Under the pieces are notes generated by a model that saw only the letters and a program-made list of their open reading frames with translations, did no database searches and was not told the origin of the DNA. This document shows positions 27,328-36,000 of a stretch of 64,000 nucleotides of DNA, one piece after another; position 1 is the first letter of the stretch, and each line of letters begins with the position of its first letter. Origin of the DNA: Roseinatronobacter sp052379845 (GTDB lineage Bacteria > Pseudomonadota > Alphaproteobacteria > Rhodobacterales > Rhodobacteraceae); the NCBI GenBank assembly GCA_052379845.1, contig JBQTCF010000018.1; one strand, 5' to 3'. The position numbers and the translations under genes are program-made.

Positions 27328-27822
27328 CTATGGATACAGACGGTTCAGCATGTCCAAAAGCGCATAGGCACTTTGTGTGTCCAGTTTCGTTTCCAGCGCC
27401 GCGCGGACCTGCCGGGAATATTCTTTCCACACCTGTTCATGCACCCCGCGGGCCGCATCGGTCACAAAGACTGTCTGTCCCCGCCCCTTGCCGGATGCGG
27501 CCTTGCGCTGAACCAGCCCGGCTTTTTGCATGCGCGCGATATGGCGTGACACTGTATATTGCGGCAGGAACAGGCGGCGTTGCAAGTCCAGCATCTGCAC
27601 TCCGTTCTCGCCCGCTTCCTCGGCGGCTAATAATATTTCATACCAGACAGGATCAGCAATGCCCTGCGCGCGCAAGGCTGCTTCAATCGGGGGCATCAGG
27701 GTTCTGTTGATCCGCATCAGGGCAAAATATACACGGAAATAAGCAATTTGCGGGTCGCTGTCGCCGTAGCGGTCCTGTGGGGTATGAACCGGTGGCGCGG
27801 CTGGGTCGTCGGGGTGGCGCAT
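27328..27822 (-). CDS. MarR family transcriptional regulator
   Basis: A 164-residue winged-helix regulator. After a short Pro-rich N-terminus comes a dimerisation helix (about 25-50), the helix-turn-helix region MLDLQRRLFLPQYTVSRHIARMQKAGLV (recognition helix near residues 95-108) and the wing KGRGQTVFVTDAARG. AGAGG precedes the ATG at 27822. A longer frame to 27873 lacks a ribosome binding site. It lies 80 bases downstream of the siderophore-type ATPase gene on the same strand, so it may be the last gene of that operon or have its own promoter. Confidence 0.85.
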   Translation of the reverse strand: MRHPDDPAAPPVHTPQDRYGDSDPQIAYFRVYFALMRINRTLMPPIEAALRAQGIADPVWYEILLAAEEAGENGVQMLDLQRRLFLPQYTVSRHIARMQKAGLVQRKAASGKGRGQTVFVTDAARGVHEQVWKEYSRQVRAALETKLDTQSAYALLDMLNRLYP

Positions 27823-27902
27823 GCTGCCTCTCTGTGGTCGTGCGGACGGGTGTTTCGCGCGGGCCTTGGCCAATGTCAGCGCTGGCGCGCAACCGCCATG
27901 CG

Positions 27903-28664
27903 CTACAGTCCCATCACCACCGGCACGCCGTCAAGCTGCGCCACCCGCAAGGGGGTGTCATACAGCTTGGAAAGCAGATCAGACGTCACAGTTTCATGCC
28001 ACGGCCCCACAGCAATGATGCGCCCGGCCTTCATGGCGATACAGAAGTCAGCATAGCGCGCGGCCACCGACAGGTCATGCAAAACCAGCGCAATGCTGCG
28101 TTGTCCGGTCTGATCTCCGGTCATGGCACGCAGCCTGTCCATGATGTCACGGACATATTTCGGGTCCAGCGCCGCCAGCGGTTCATCCAGAAACATCCAG
28201 GGTGTGGATTGCGCATAGGCCATGGCCACGAATGCCCGCTGGCGCTGCCCGCCCGACAGGGTTTCCACGCTGCGCGCGGCCAGTTGGCGCAGATCAAAAC
28301 GCGCCAATGCCTCGGCTGTAATCGCGCGGTCCTTGGCCGTGGGCCTGCCACGATGATGCGGCCAGCGCCCGAAGGATACCAGATCCTGCACGCTCAGGCG
28401 GGGAACAGCGCCCTGCGACTGGGTCAGCAGCGCCAGGATCAGCGCGCGGCTGGCTTCGCGCAGCGCATGAATATTCTGGCCGTTGATCTGCACCTGTCCA
28501 CACTCGGGGGGCAACAACCCCGCCATGCAATGCAACAGCGTGGACTTGCCCGCCCCGTTCGGCCCGATGATCGCCGCCAGCCGCCCCGGGGGCACAGTCA
28601 GCGTGACATCGTGCAAAATGCGCACCCCGTCGCGCGACACAGACAGGTTTTGAATATTGATCAT
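27903..28664 (-). CDS. Siderophore-type ABC transporter ATP-binding protein
   Basis: A 253-residue ATPase of the FecE/FepC group that powers import through two FecCD permeases. Walker A is GPNGAGKS (about 34-41), the signature is LSGGQRQRAF (about 137), and Walker B is MFLDEPLAAL (about 157). The RSIALVLHDLSVAARYAD block contains the switch histidine. The start overlaps the permease stop by four bases. The four-gene order binding protein, permease, permease, ATPase matches CeuBCDE/YclNOPQ-type catecholate siderophore importers. Confidence 0.92.
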   Translation of the reverse strand: MINIQNLSVSRDGVRILHDVTLTVPPGRLAAIIGPNGAGKSTLLHCMAGLLPPECGQVQINGQNIHALREASRALILALLTQSQGAVPRLSVQDLVSFGRWPHHRGRPTAKDRAITAEALARFDLRQLAARSVETLSGGQRQRAFVAMAYAQSTPWMFLDEPLAALDPKYVRDIMDRLRAMTGDQTGQRSIALVLHDLSVAARYADFCIAMKAGRIIAVGPWHETVTSDLLSKLYDTPLRVAQLDGVPVVMGL

Positions 28665-29605
28665 CTTGCACGCCTTCCCAGAACAAGGGCCAGAAAGAAC
28701 AGCCCGCCTGCAAATTCCACAATCACCGCCAGCGCCGATTGCAGGCCCAGAACGCGCTCGAAAAGGGCCTGACCCGCCACCAGAATGGCCGCCCCCATCA
28801 GGGCCGCCGCTGGTATCAGCACAACATGGCGGTGGTCCCGCAGCAGCGCATGCGCGAAACTGGCCGCCAGCAACCCCAGAAAGGTGACAGGCCCGACAAG
28901 GGCCGTGGACACAGCCACCAGCGCCGCCACCACACCAAGGCTTGTCAACACCAGCCGGTCATGGTCCAGCCCCAGAACCCGCGCCTGCACCCGCCCCAGC
29001 GCCGCCACGTCCAGCCGGGGCGCAAGCCACAGCGCCGCGCCCAGACCACAGGTCAGCACGGCGGCGGCAATGCCCGACATCTCGGGGTCGACAGCGTTGA
29101 AACTGGCAATGCTGGCCTGCTGGACAACCGCGAATTCTGACGGGTCCAGCAAGCGCTGTGCAAACCCCGCAAGCCCGCGCAGCAACACCCCCAGAATAAC
29201 GCCGGTCAGGATCATGCGGATGATGTCTTCGGCACCTTTGCGGAACAATATGCCAAACAGGGCCATGGCCGCCGCCATCAGCACGGCCGCTTCCACAACA
29301 AATTTCACCGCGCCCGCCAGCGCCACATACCCCGCCCCGCCAAGCGCCAGAACCAGCATGGTCTGGGCAAAGACGAACAGCGCGTCAAACCCCACAATCC
29401 CCGGTGTCAGCAGCCGGTTGGTGGCGATGGTCTGGAAAATGACAGTTGCGGCCCCGGTTGCAGCCCCCACCATGACCAGCGCCACCAGTTTTTCGGCCCG
29501 CAGTTCCAAAATCAGGCCTACGGGCGCACGCAGGTTCCACAGCAAAAACACCGCGCATAGCCCCAGCACCACCACCCCAAGCGCAACAAGACGACGTTCA
29601 GCCAT
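28661..29605 (-). CDS. Siderophore-type ABC transporter permease (second FecCD gene)
   Basis: A 314-residue FecCD-family inner-membrane permease with about nine to ten hydrophobic segments, including RILTGVILGVLLRGLAGF-like coupling region before the central helices and GLLAASFAHALL near the end. The start at 29605 lies eight bases inside the end of the upstream permease gene, and its stop overlaps the ATPase start, so all three are translationally coupled. An apparent in-frame extension to 29827 is Cys/Trp-rich and is the antisense-like shadow of the upstream permease. Confidence 0.9.
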   Translation of the reverse strand: MAERRLVALGVVVLGLCAVFLLWNLRAPVGLILELRAEKLVALVMVGAATGAATVIFQTIATNRLLTPGIVGFDALFVFAQTMLVLALGGAGYVALAGAVKFVVEAAVLMAAAMALFGILFRKGAEDIIRMILTGVILGVLLRGLAGFAQRLLDPSEFAVVQQASIASFNAVDPEMSGIAAAVLTCGLGAALWLAPRLDVAALGRVQARVLGLDHDRLVLTSLGVVAALVAVSTALVGPVTFLGLLAASFAHALLRDHRHVVLIPAAALMGAAILVAGQALFERVLGLQSALAVIVEFAGGLFFLALVLGRRAR

Positions 29606-30578
29606 GCTGGCGCGCCTTCCTGCTGTTGAGCAGCCACAAAAACAGGCCCGCACCCAGCACCGCGAAAATGGTTGCCGCCGGTATTTCATATGGCCAGCGC
29701 ACCACCCGCCCCAGAAGATCCGCGCCCAGCACGAACAGCGCCCCCAGAAGCGCCACCCATGGCAGGTTCCGGCGCAGATTATCCCCGCGCCAGCGCGACA
29801 CAATATTGGGAACCACAAGGCCCACAAAGGGCATGGCCCCCACAGTCACCACCACCACCGCGAAGGTGACAGCGACACAGCCCAGGCCCAACAGCACCGT
29901 TTGCAGATAGTTCAGGCCCAGCGCGCGGGCATAGTCCTCGCCCAGCCCCAACAGGGTTATCCGGTCGGCCAGAATGAACAGCACCACCGCCAGCGCCGCG
30001 ATGATCCACAGCAATTCATAGCGCCCGCGCAACACGCCCGAAAACTCGCCTGTTTGCCAGATGCCCATGAATTGCACCAGATCGCTCATCCAGGCCAGCC
30101 ATAGCGCCATCGCCCCAAGGATACCGCCGTAAATAAGCCCCACCAGCGGCAACAGCATGGGGTCGCGCCGGGGCACCAGCCGCGCCAACACGAAAAACCC
30201 CGCAGTGCCCGCCAGCGCACTGACCGACGCAACCGACATCTTGACCAGAAGCGCCGCGCCCGGGGCCAGCAACGTGACCGCCAGAAGCCCCAGCATAGCG
30301 GCTTCCGGTGTGCCGATCAGGCCGGGGTCAACCAGCCGGTTCTGAACACTTTGCTGCACAACCACCCCCGCCAGCGCCAGACCGGCCCCCGCCAGAATGG
30401 CCGCCAGCGTGCGCGGCACGCGGCTGATGGCCAGCACCATGCCCGCATCAAGCTGCGTGTTCCATAAATTGGTGGCCCCCACCAGCAGGCTTGCCCCGGC
30501 CAGCACGGCAAGCCCGGTCAGGCCCCAGATCAGCCCGCCAGTCAGCCCCCCGGTCAGGGCGCGAAGAAACAGGCGCAC
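29598..30578 (-). CDS. Siderophore-type ABC transporter permease (first FecCD gene)
   Basis: A 326-residue FecCD permease. It shows the family opening with a long hydrophobic helix, RVPRTLAAILAGAGLALAG (the conserved R-x-P-R-x-L-x-A-x-L-x-G-A-x-L-A motif), LIGTPEAAMLG, and the GAMPFVGLVVPNIVSR block near the coupling helices. It forms a heterodimeric channel with the gene at 28661. Its start follows the binding-protein stop by three bases. Confidence 0.92.
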   Translation of the reverse strand: MRLFLRALTGGLTGGLIWGLTGLAVLAGASLLVGATNLWNTQLDAGMVLAISRVPRTLAAILAGAGLALAGVVVQQSVQNRLVDPGLIGTPEAAMLGLLAVTLLAPGAALLVKMSVASVSALAGTAGFFVLARLVPRRDPMLLPLVGLIYGGILGAMALWLAWMSDLVQFMGIWQTGEFSGVLRGRYELLWIIAALAVVLFILADRITLLGLGEDYARALGLNYLQTVLLGLGCVAVTFAVVVVTVGAMPFVGLVVPNIVSRWRGDNLRRNLPWVALLGALFVLGADLLGRVVRWPYEIPAATIFAVLGAGLFLWLLNSRKARQHG

Positions 30579-30581
30579 CTG

Positions 30582-31484
30582 TCAGCTGCCAGACCCGTCA
30601 AACGCGGCCCTGATCTGGCCAAGAACGACCTGCAGGGACTGAATGCCCCCGCCCGCCAGATAGATTGCGCCCCCGTCAAGATAGACAATCTGTCCGCGCT
30701 GGCCTGCAGTTGTTCCCGCAATCAGCGGGGTGTCCAGTGTCACGCCCGCAGCTTCGCCTTCCTGCCCGATGGCTGCCGCACGGTCCAGCACCAGCAACCA
30801 GTCGGGGTTCACTTCGGCAATGAATTCGAAAGACACGGATTCGCCGTGATTTTCGGCCGTGATCCCGTCAAAGGCTTCGGGCAGGCCCACAGCCCGGTGC
30901 AACCACCCAAAACGGCTGTCTGCGCCATAGGCCGACAGCTTCCCGCCATTGGTCTGCACAATTAGCGCATTGCCCTTGCCCGACACCACGTCAGCCGTTG
31001 TTACCAGCGCATCATCCAGATCACGGACCAATGCGGCAGCGGCATCTTCCTTGTCAAACACTGTGCCATAGGCCAACACCCGCGCGCGCGCCTGCCCGAT
31101 CAGGTCATCATTCAGGATAGTCATGTCAATTGTCGGCGCGATACGCGACAGCGCGCCCACCTGCGCTTGTGACCGTCCGCCGGCAACAATCAGGTCCGGC
31201 CCCAAAGCGGCCAGTGCTTCGAAATCGGGTTCAAACAGGCTGCCCACTGTCGGCAGTCCGGCCATGACCCCCGCCAGATAGGCGGGCGGGGCAATGGCGG
31301 GCACCGCCGCGACGGGCACATCCAGCGCCGCAAGCGCGTCAATCGCGGCAAGGTCCAGCGCGACCACAATCTGGGGGGCGTGTTGCAGCGTGACAGGGCC
31401 AGCATGCGTTTCAACCGTCACGTCCTGCGCCGCACCAGCAAGGGGGGCCAGACACACTGCCGCTGTGCAAAGCATTGTCTTCAT
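30582..31484 (-). CDS. Siderophore ABC transporter substrate-binding protein (CeuE/YclQ-like)
   Basis: A 300-residue periplasmic binding protein of cluster A-II. Residues 1-18 form a signal peptide (MLCTAAVCLAPLAGAA); there is no lipobox, so it should be soluble in the periplasm. The body has the two-lobe pattern with a long connecting helix: VVALDLAAIDALAAL, LGPDLIVAGGRS and NPDWLLVLDRA are the usual landmarks of CeuE/FatB/YclQ proteins that bind iron-catecholates. AAGGAA before the ATG at 31484 supports this start over one 66 bases upstream. First gene of the four-gene importer operon. Iron regulation is expected, but I could not pick out a convincing operator. Confidence 0.9.
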   Translation of the reverse strand: MKTMLCTAAVCLAPLAGAAQDVTVETHAGPVTLQHAPQIVVALDLAAIDALAALDVPVAAVPAIAPPAYLAGVMAGLPTVGSLFEPDFEALAALGPDLIVAGGRSQAQVGALSRIAPTIDMTILNDDLIGQARARVLAYGTVFDKEDAAAALVRDLDDALVTTADVVSGKGNALIVQTNGGKLSAYGADSRFGWLHRAVGLPEAFDGITAENHGESVSFEFIAEVNPDWLLVLDRAAAIGQEGEAAGVTLDTPLIAGTTAGQRGQIVYLDGGAIYLAGGGIQSLQVVLGQIRAAFDGSGS

Positions 31485-31586
31485 GGGGGTATTCCTTTTG
31501 TTGCCCGGACTGTCTGGCGGCGGCTGGACATACCCGATGATTTTTGTCATCCTTATGTCCGAGCAAATAAATCAGGAATTCAGAAG

Positions 31587-31877
31587 ATGCAATACATGCA
31601 AGAAGCAACCGGACATTTCCCGACACTGAAGGCCAGCGCCTATCTTCAGCAGCTTTGCAAGCATTTTGCCCATAAAATCGCAGTTACATTCGATGAAACC
31701 AGCGCGCAGGCAACGCTTCCCACCGGACCTTGCATTATGGCGGCGTCAGATCACAGCCTGCGCATAAGCCTTGCCGCCTCCAGCCCTGAAGATTTGGAAC
31801 GCGCGAAATCCATTGTCGATACCCATCTTGAACGCTTCGCCTTCCGCGAAGGATTCAAGACCATGGACTGGGAATAA
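31587..31877 (+). CDS. DUF2218 domain-containing protein
   Basis: A 96-residue protein matching DUF2218: TGHFPTLKASAYLQQLCKHFAHK near the N-terminus, an alternating-strand middle and the closing LERFAFREGF. Function is not established. Genes of this family are often found beside siderophore or iron-uptake genes, and this one is divergent from the siderophore importer with 102 bases between starts, which fits a shared iron-responsive control region (inference). AGGA at about 31574 supports the ATG at 31587. Confidence 0.85.
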   Translation: MQYMQEATGHFPTLKASAYLQQLCKHFAHKIAVTFDETSAQATLPTGPCIMAASDHSLRISLAASSPEDLERAKSIVDTHLERFAFREGFKTMDWE

Positions 31878-31925
31878 CCCCGGACCGACGCCAAGCGCCG
31901 CGCCTGTTCTACGTGATGTGCGGCG

Positions 31926-32918
31926 TCAGGCTGGCGTGGGTGTGGTGGCGTCCTCGTCCAAGCCATAGGTCCGCTGCGTGATGGGGACCGCGCCGATTGC
32001 GTGTTGCAGCGCCGCCAGAAACGCGCTTTCGGCACGGTTCAGCGCGGCCTTGGGGTTCCATGCCAGATGCACGTCAATGGCGGGCGGGTTGGAATAGGGC
32101 GGCAGGCGCCACAGCAGCCCGTCAGCCACATCGCGCGCCACGACATGCAATGGCAAAGGACCAATTCCCAACCCCGCGATGACCATGCGCCGCACTTCTT
32201 CCAGATGGCTGGATGTGCCGATAATGCGTTCGCGCAACTCCGACTCGGCGCGTAGCAACGTGACGGAGCGCAGCGCATCATGCAGCCTGTCGGTTTCGAA
32301 ACTGACCGCGGAATGGCCCGCAAGATCCTTCTGGCGCAGCCCCTTGCGCCCGAACAACGGATGCGGCGGGCCACAGAACAGGCCGAAAAATTCCCGATAC
32401 AGGCGCATATATTCAATTTTCGGGTCCCGCCGGTGCACAAGGCAAATCGCAAAAGAAGCGGTCCGCGCCGAAACACTGGCCAGCGCCGCACTGGACCCCA
32501 GAACAGATATCGACAAGGTCGCGCGCGGGTGGCGGGCGTGGAACGCTGCCAGCACATCATCAAATAACGGGCAAACCACATGGCTGGCCACCGCGATACG
32601 CACATGGCCTGTAATTTCATCGGTCATATCGCGCATAAGCGTTGACAGGCGGTGCACCGCACCGTGTATTTCCACAGCTTCCCGATACAGCAACGCGCCC
32701 GCGCGCGTCAGTTCATAGCGCCCCGGCGCGCGATCTATCAGGCGCTTTCCAATCCGGTCTTCAAGCTTCTTCAACGCGGTCGAAACCGAAGGCTGGGTCA
32801 GGCGCAAGCGCTGCGCGGCATCCGTGATGGACCGCGCTTCGGCCATCACGATGAAGCTGCGCAGCAGATTCCAGTCCAGTTCGCGCGTCAGGCGGTCGCT
32901 GTCATCCGCATAGGCCAT
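31926..32918 (-). CDS. LysR family transcriptional regulator
   Basis: A 330-residue LysR-type regulator. The winged helix-turn-helix lies at about residues 15-75 (SITDAAQRLRLTQPSVSTALKKLE), followed by a linker helix and an effector-binding domain (about 105-305) of two Rossmann-like lobes. It is transcribed away from the polyamine-type ABC importer gene, the classic layout for a LysR gene controlling its neighbour. The start-to-start gap is only 106 bases and contains an AT-rich palindrome. The inducer is probably the transported compound or a breakdown product. Confidence 0.9.
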   Translation of the reverse strand: MAYADDSDRLTRELDWNLLRSFIVMAEARSITDAAQRLRLTQPSVSTALKKLEDRIGKRLIDRAPGRYELTRAGALLYREAVEIHGAVHRLSTLMRDMTDEITGHVRIAVASHVVCPLFDDVLAAFHARHPRATLSISVLGSSAALASVSARTASFAICLVHRRDPKIEYMRLYREFFGLFCGPPHPLFGRKGLRQKDLAGHSAVSFETDRLHDALRSVTLLRAESELRERIIGTSSHLEEVRRMVIAGLGIGPLPLHVVARDVADGLLWRLPPYSNPPAIDVHLAWNPKAALNRAESAFLAALQHAIGAVPITQRTYGLDEDATTPTPA

Positions 32919-32929
32919 TGATAATACCT

Positions 32930-32940
32930 ATAATCATTAT
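32930..32940. promoter_or_regulatory. Candidate LysR operator
   Basis: An 11-base palindrome ATAATCATTAT within an AT-rich patch twelve bases from the LysR gene start and 85 from the importer start. Position suits a divergent LysR site; the sequence does not show a clean T-N11-A box, so this is a tentative call. Confidence 0.25.
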
Positions 32941-33024
32941 TCCATTTATTAATTTGCCTTATGCACCCCACATTTGCAATCACTTACAGATAGGGATTTC
33001 CGATGGCCTGACAGGGACGCATTG

Positions 33025-33891
33025 ATGTCTGTTGAAGCCCGTGAAAAACGGCAACCGTGGATATTACTTTCGCCCGCACTTGGGGCGGTGCTGGTGCTAC
33101 TGGTGGTGCCGCTGGTATTCATTGTCGTCTATTCCTTCTGGCTGCGCTCTGCGGTCGGGCCAGACATTCAGGGCTTCCATATCGACAATTGGCAGCGCGC
33201 ACTGACAGACCCGTTTTATCGCTACATCTTGTTCAACACCCTGAAAATTGCCGCGATCACCACGTTCTTTTGTGCGCTGCTGGGCTATCCGGCCGCCTAT
33301 TTCATTACCCGGTCCAGCGGGAACAAACTGATTTTGCTGTTGTTGCTGATGCTTCCCTTCTGGATCAGCTACATCATCCGCACGATGAGCTGGATCAACA
33401 TTCTGGGCAGTTCCGGCGCGCTGAACACGCTGTTGATGACTGCAGGCATCACATCTTCCCCCATTCAGATGCTGTATAATGAAGCAACTGTCATTCTGGG
33501 GCTGGTGCATTTTTTGCTGCCCTTCATGGTGCTGAATATCTATGTCAGCCTTGACGGGATCGACACCAATCTGGAAGACGCGGCCACATCGCTGGGGGCC
33601 ACGCGCTGGCAGGCCTTCTTGCAAGTGACCCTGCCATTGTCGTTGCCCGGTCTGGCGGCGGGGGGATTGCTGTGTTTCGTGCTGGGGGCGGGCACCTATA
33701 TCACGCCGCTGGTGCTGGGCGGGCCACGCGATGCGATGTTCGCCAATCTGGTGTTTGAAGCCATCATCACGCAGTTGAACTGGCCGATGGGGTCGGCGCT
33801 GTCACTGTTGCTGCTGGTGGTGCTGGGCGCGCTGGTGGCCGTTTACAACCGCTTTCTGGGCATGTCGCAACTGACGAAAGGGCTTGGATAA
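33025..33891 (+). CDS. Polyamine-type ABC transporter permease (PotB-like)
   Basis: A 288-residue inner-membrane permease of the PotB/HisM type with six predicted helices after a 15-residue cytoplasmic tail. The cytoplasmic EAA loop that docks on the ATPase is visible as EDAATSLGATRWQAFLQVTLPLSLPG (about 190-215). The MPFWISYIIRTMSWINILG segment is typical of spermidine/putrescine importers. The ATG at 33025 has a modest AGGGA; an upstream ATG at 32974 would add unconserved residues. Its stop overlaps the next start by one base. Confidence 0.9.
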   Translation: MSVEAREKRQPWILLSPALGAVLVLLVVPLVFIVVYSFWLRSAVGPDIQGFHIDNWQRALTDPFYRYILFNTLKIAAITTFFCALLGYPAAYFITRSSGNKLILLLLLMLPFWISYIIRTMSWINILGSSGALNTLLMTAGITSSPIQMLYNEATVILGLVHFLLPFMVLNIYVSLDGIDTNLEDAATSLGATRWQAFLQVTLPLSLPGLAAGGLLCFVLGAGTYITPLVLGGPRDAMFANLVFEAIITQLNWPMGSALSLLLLVVLGALVAVYNRFLGMSQLTKGLG

Positions 33892-34712
33892 TGGGCGGGG
33901 GCCGCAATACAGGGGGGCGCGGAAATATCGGCTGGTCGGTCATTCGCGCCTATACAGTCGGGGTCTATCTGTTCATGTTCCTGCCTGTTGCGGTGGTGGT
34001 GCTGCTGTCGTTCAACCAGAACCAGTTCGGCAGTTTTCCCATGACCGGTCTTTCCCTGCGCTGGTTCGAGGCGCTTTGGAACAATGATGCGGTCATGCGC
34101 GCCTTTCGCACCTCGATCATCCTTGGGCTGCTGACGGCGCTGATTTCCACCACGCTGGGGGTGTTGGCCAGCCTGGCGCTGGTGCGCTATGCGGTTCCGG
34201 GCAAGAACCTGATCACCACGATCCTGATTGCCCCCATTCTGGTGCCCGAAGTGGTGCTGGCGGTGGCGCTGTTGTTGTTCCTGAACTGGCTGGGCATTGG
34301 CAAAAGCTTCGCGCTTCTGCTGGCGGGACATGTCATTTTCACACTGCCTTTCGTCATATTGGTGGTGCAGGCGCGGCTGGTCAGCATCCGGCGCGATGTG
34401 GAAGAAGCCGCGCTCAGCCTTGGGGCGTCCCCTGTGCAGACGTTTTTTTCCGTCACCCTTCCGCTGCTGGCCCCGGCTGTGGCAGCGGGCGCGTTGTTCG
34501 CCTTCACCATTTCCTTTGATGACATCACCGGCACGCTGTTCTGGAAACCCGGCGGGGTGGAAACTGTGCCAACGCAGATTTTTTCAATGCTGCGCAATTC
34601 CATCAGCCCCGAAATCAACGCGCTGGGCACAGTCATGATTGTCATGACCGTAGGCCTGCCGCTGCTGGGCGCTGCGATTGCGCGCACCATCGCCATAAAA
34701 CGCGGCATGTAA
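33891..34712 (+). CDS. Polyamine-type ABC transporter permease (PotC-like)
   Basis: A 273-residue permease, second membrane subunit of the importer, with six predicted helices. The EAA loop reads EEAALSLGASPVQTFFSVTLPLLAP (about 165-190), and SFDDITGTLFW matches the conserved region in PotC and YdcV-like proteins. The start codon shares its first base with the upstream stop (TAATG), indicating tight coupling. The binding-protein gene follows after 38 bases that include its own strong ribosome binding site. Confidence 0.9.
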   Translation: MGGGRNTGGRGNIGWSVIRAYTVGVYLFMFLPVAVVVLLSFNQNQFGSFPMTGLSLRWFEALWNNDAVMRAFRTSIILGLLTALISTTLGVLASLALVRYAVPGKNLITTILIAPILVPEVVLAVALLLFLNWLGIGKSFALLLAGHVIFTLPFVILVVQARLVSIRRDVEEAALSLGASPVQTFFSVTLPLLAPAVAAGALFAFTISFDDITGTLFWKPGGVETVPTQIFSMLRNSISPEINALGTVMIVMTVGLPLLGAAIARTIAIKRGM

Positions 34713-34750
34713 GAACCGCGCCCCCCAACCGACAAGGAGAGAGAGAGACA

Positions 34751-35893
34751 ATGGACAATACAACACGTTACGCGCGCCTGCTGGATCGCTACCGCAACGG
34801 TGATCTGGACAGGCGCAGCTTTCTGGGCCTGATCGGGGCTGCCGGTGTCGCCTATGGTGTGCAAACCCCCTTTGCGCGCATGGCCTTTGCGCAGGACGTA
34901 AGCGAAGTGCGCTTCGATGGGTGGGGCGGCGTGGTGTCCGAGGCGTTCCGCCGCCACGCGTTTGACCCCTACACAGCCGCAACCGGCATCAATGTGGTTG
35001 ACGGCACTTTTGCGGGCGGCGACGAATACCTTGCGCAGGTTCGGTCATCGCGCGAAGGGGAATACAACATCGCCCATCTATCGGGCGTGTTCGATTATGC
35101 CCGCTATGTGAATTTCGGACTGGATGTAGAACTGAACCTGAACAACATTCCAAACATGGAACTGGTCATGGATGCGCTGACCAATGCCTTCCGCGCAATC
35201 ACGCCGGACCATCTGTCCGCAGTGCCCTATAACTATGGAACCACGGGGCTGGCCTATAACCGGGCCTATATCTCGGATGAGGAAATCCGCGAAAAAGGCG
35301 CGTCCATCCTGATTGACCCGGCCTATCAGGGGAAGATCGGCGGCTGGACCGACTGGCGCACGCGGCTGTGGTATGCAGCGCTGCAAACCGGTCAAAGCCC
35401 AAATGACATTTCAGACATGGACGCCGCATGGGACGCCATCCGCACCCACCGTGACCTTGCACTGAAATACTGGGGGTCGGGTGCGGAACTGATGAGCCTG
35501 CTGGCCGAGGAAGAAATCTATGTAACCGAAGGCTGGTCGGGCCGCATCGCGGCCTTGCAGGAACAGGGCCATGACATTGGCTATTATGACCCGCCCAACA
35601 GCTTTGGCTGGCAGGAATGTCTGTTCGTTCTGAAAGGGTCCCCGGTTGAGGCCTGCGAGGAATTGCTGAACTTCATGCTGGCGCCAGAAACATCCATTGC
35701 CGTGGCAGAAGGGCAGAATTACCCGCCCGCATTGGACGGCACCAAGGTGGATCTGGGCAGCAAGATTCCGACCCTGCCCGCCTATGACCCCAGCGGCACG
35801 CTGGACGCACTGACCTTCGCCAACCCCACCTATTGGAATGGCAATGAGGCCGAATGGTCCGAAACCTTCGCCCGCGTCCAGCGCGGTTTCTAG
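34751..35893 (+). CDS. Polyamine-type ABC transporter substrate-binding protein (PotD/PotF-like)
   Basis: A 380-residue periplasmic binding protein of the PotD/PotF/YdcS group. The N-terminus carries a twin-arginine signal (DRRSFLGLIGAAG, arginines near residue 17, cleavage after about residue 47), so export through Tat is predicted. The mature part has the two-lobe pattern with GTFAGGDEYLAQV, YNYGTTGLAYN and EGWSGRI segments. AAGGAGAG before the ATG predicts high expression, as usual for a binding protein. The natural ligand may be a polyamine, an amino-acid derivative or another cation; the catabolic genes downstream argue for a metabolised compound rather than a simple polyamine. Confidence 0.9.
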   Translation: MDNTTRYARLLDRYRNGDLDRRSFLGLIGAAGVAYGVQTPFARMAFAQDVSEVRFDGWGGVVSEAFRRHAFDPYTAATGINVVDGTFAGGDEYLAQVRSSREGEYNIAHLSGVFDYARYVNFGLDVELNLNNIPNMELVMDALTNAFRAITPDHLSAVPYNYGTTGLAYNRAYISDEEIREKGASILIDPAYQGKIGGWTDWRTRLWYAALQTGQSPNDISDMDAAWDAIRTHRDLALKYWGSGAELMSLLAEEEIYVTEGWSGRIAALQEQGHDIGYYDPPNSFGWQECLFVLKGSPVEACEELLNFMLAPETSIAVAEGQNYPPALDGTKVDLGSKIPTLPAYDPSGTLDALTFANPTYWNGNEAEWSETFARVQRGF

Positions 35894-35901
35894 TGCACAG
35901 G

Positions 35902-35950
35902 CCGGGGGGCCAGCCCCCCGGACCCCCCGGAGTATTTCCGGCAAGATGAA
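35902..35950 (+). repeat. Hairpin plus GAGTATTT..GGCAAGATGAA intergenic element, copy 2
   Basis: Just after the binding-protein stop. A perfect 8-bp GC stem (CCGGGGGG at 35902-35909, CCCCCCGG at 35914-35921) is followed by GAGTATTT, CC, GGCAAGATGAA at 35930-35950. Here it runs with the operon, between the binding-protein and ATPase genes, so the hairpin could also stabilise the upstream mRNA. Confidence 0.7.
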
Positions 35951-36000
35951 GGGAAAGCCGCGGGATGTTCAGGCGGTTTTCCCACCACGAAAGGCAGGTC

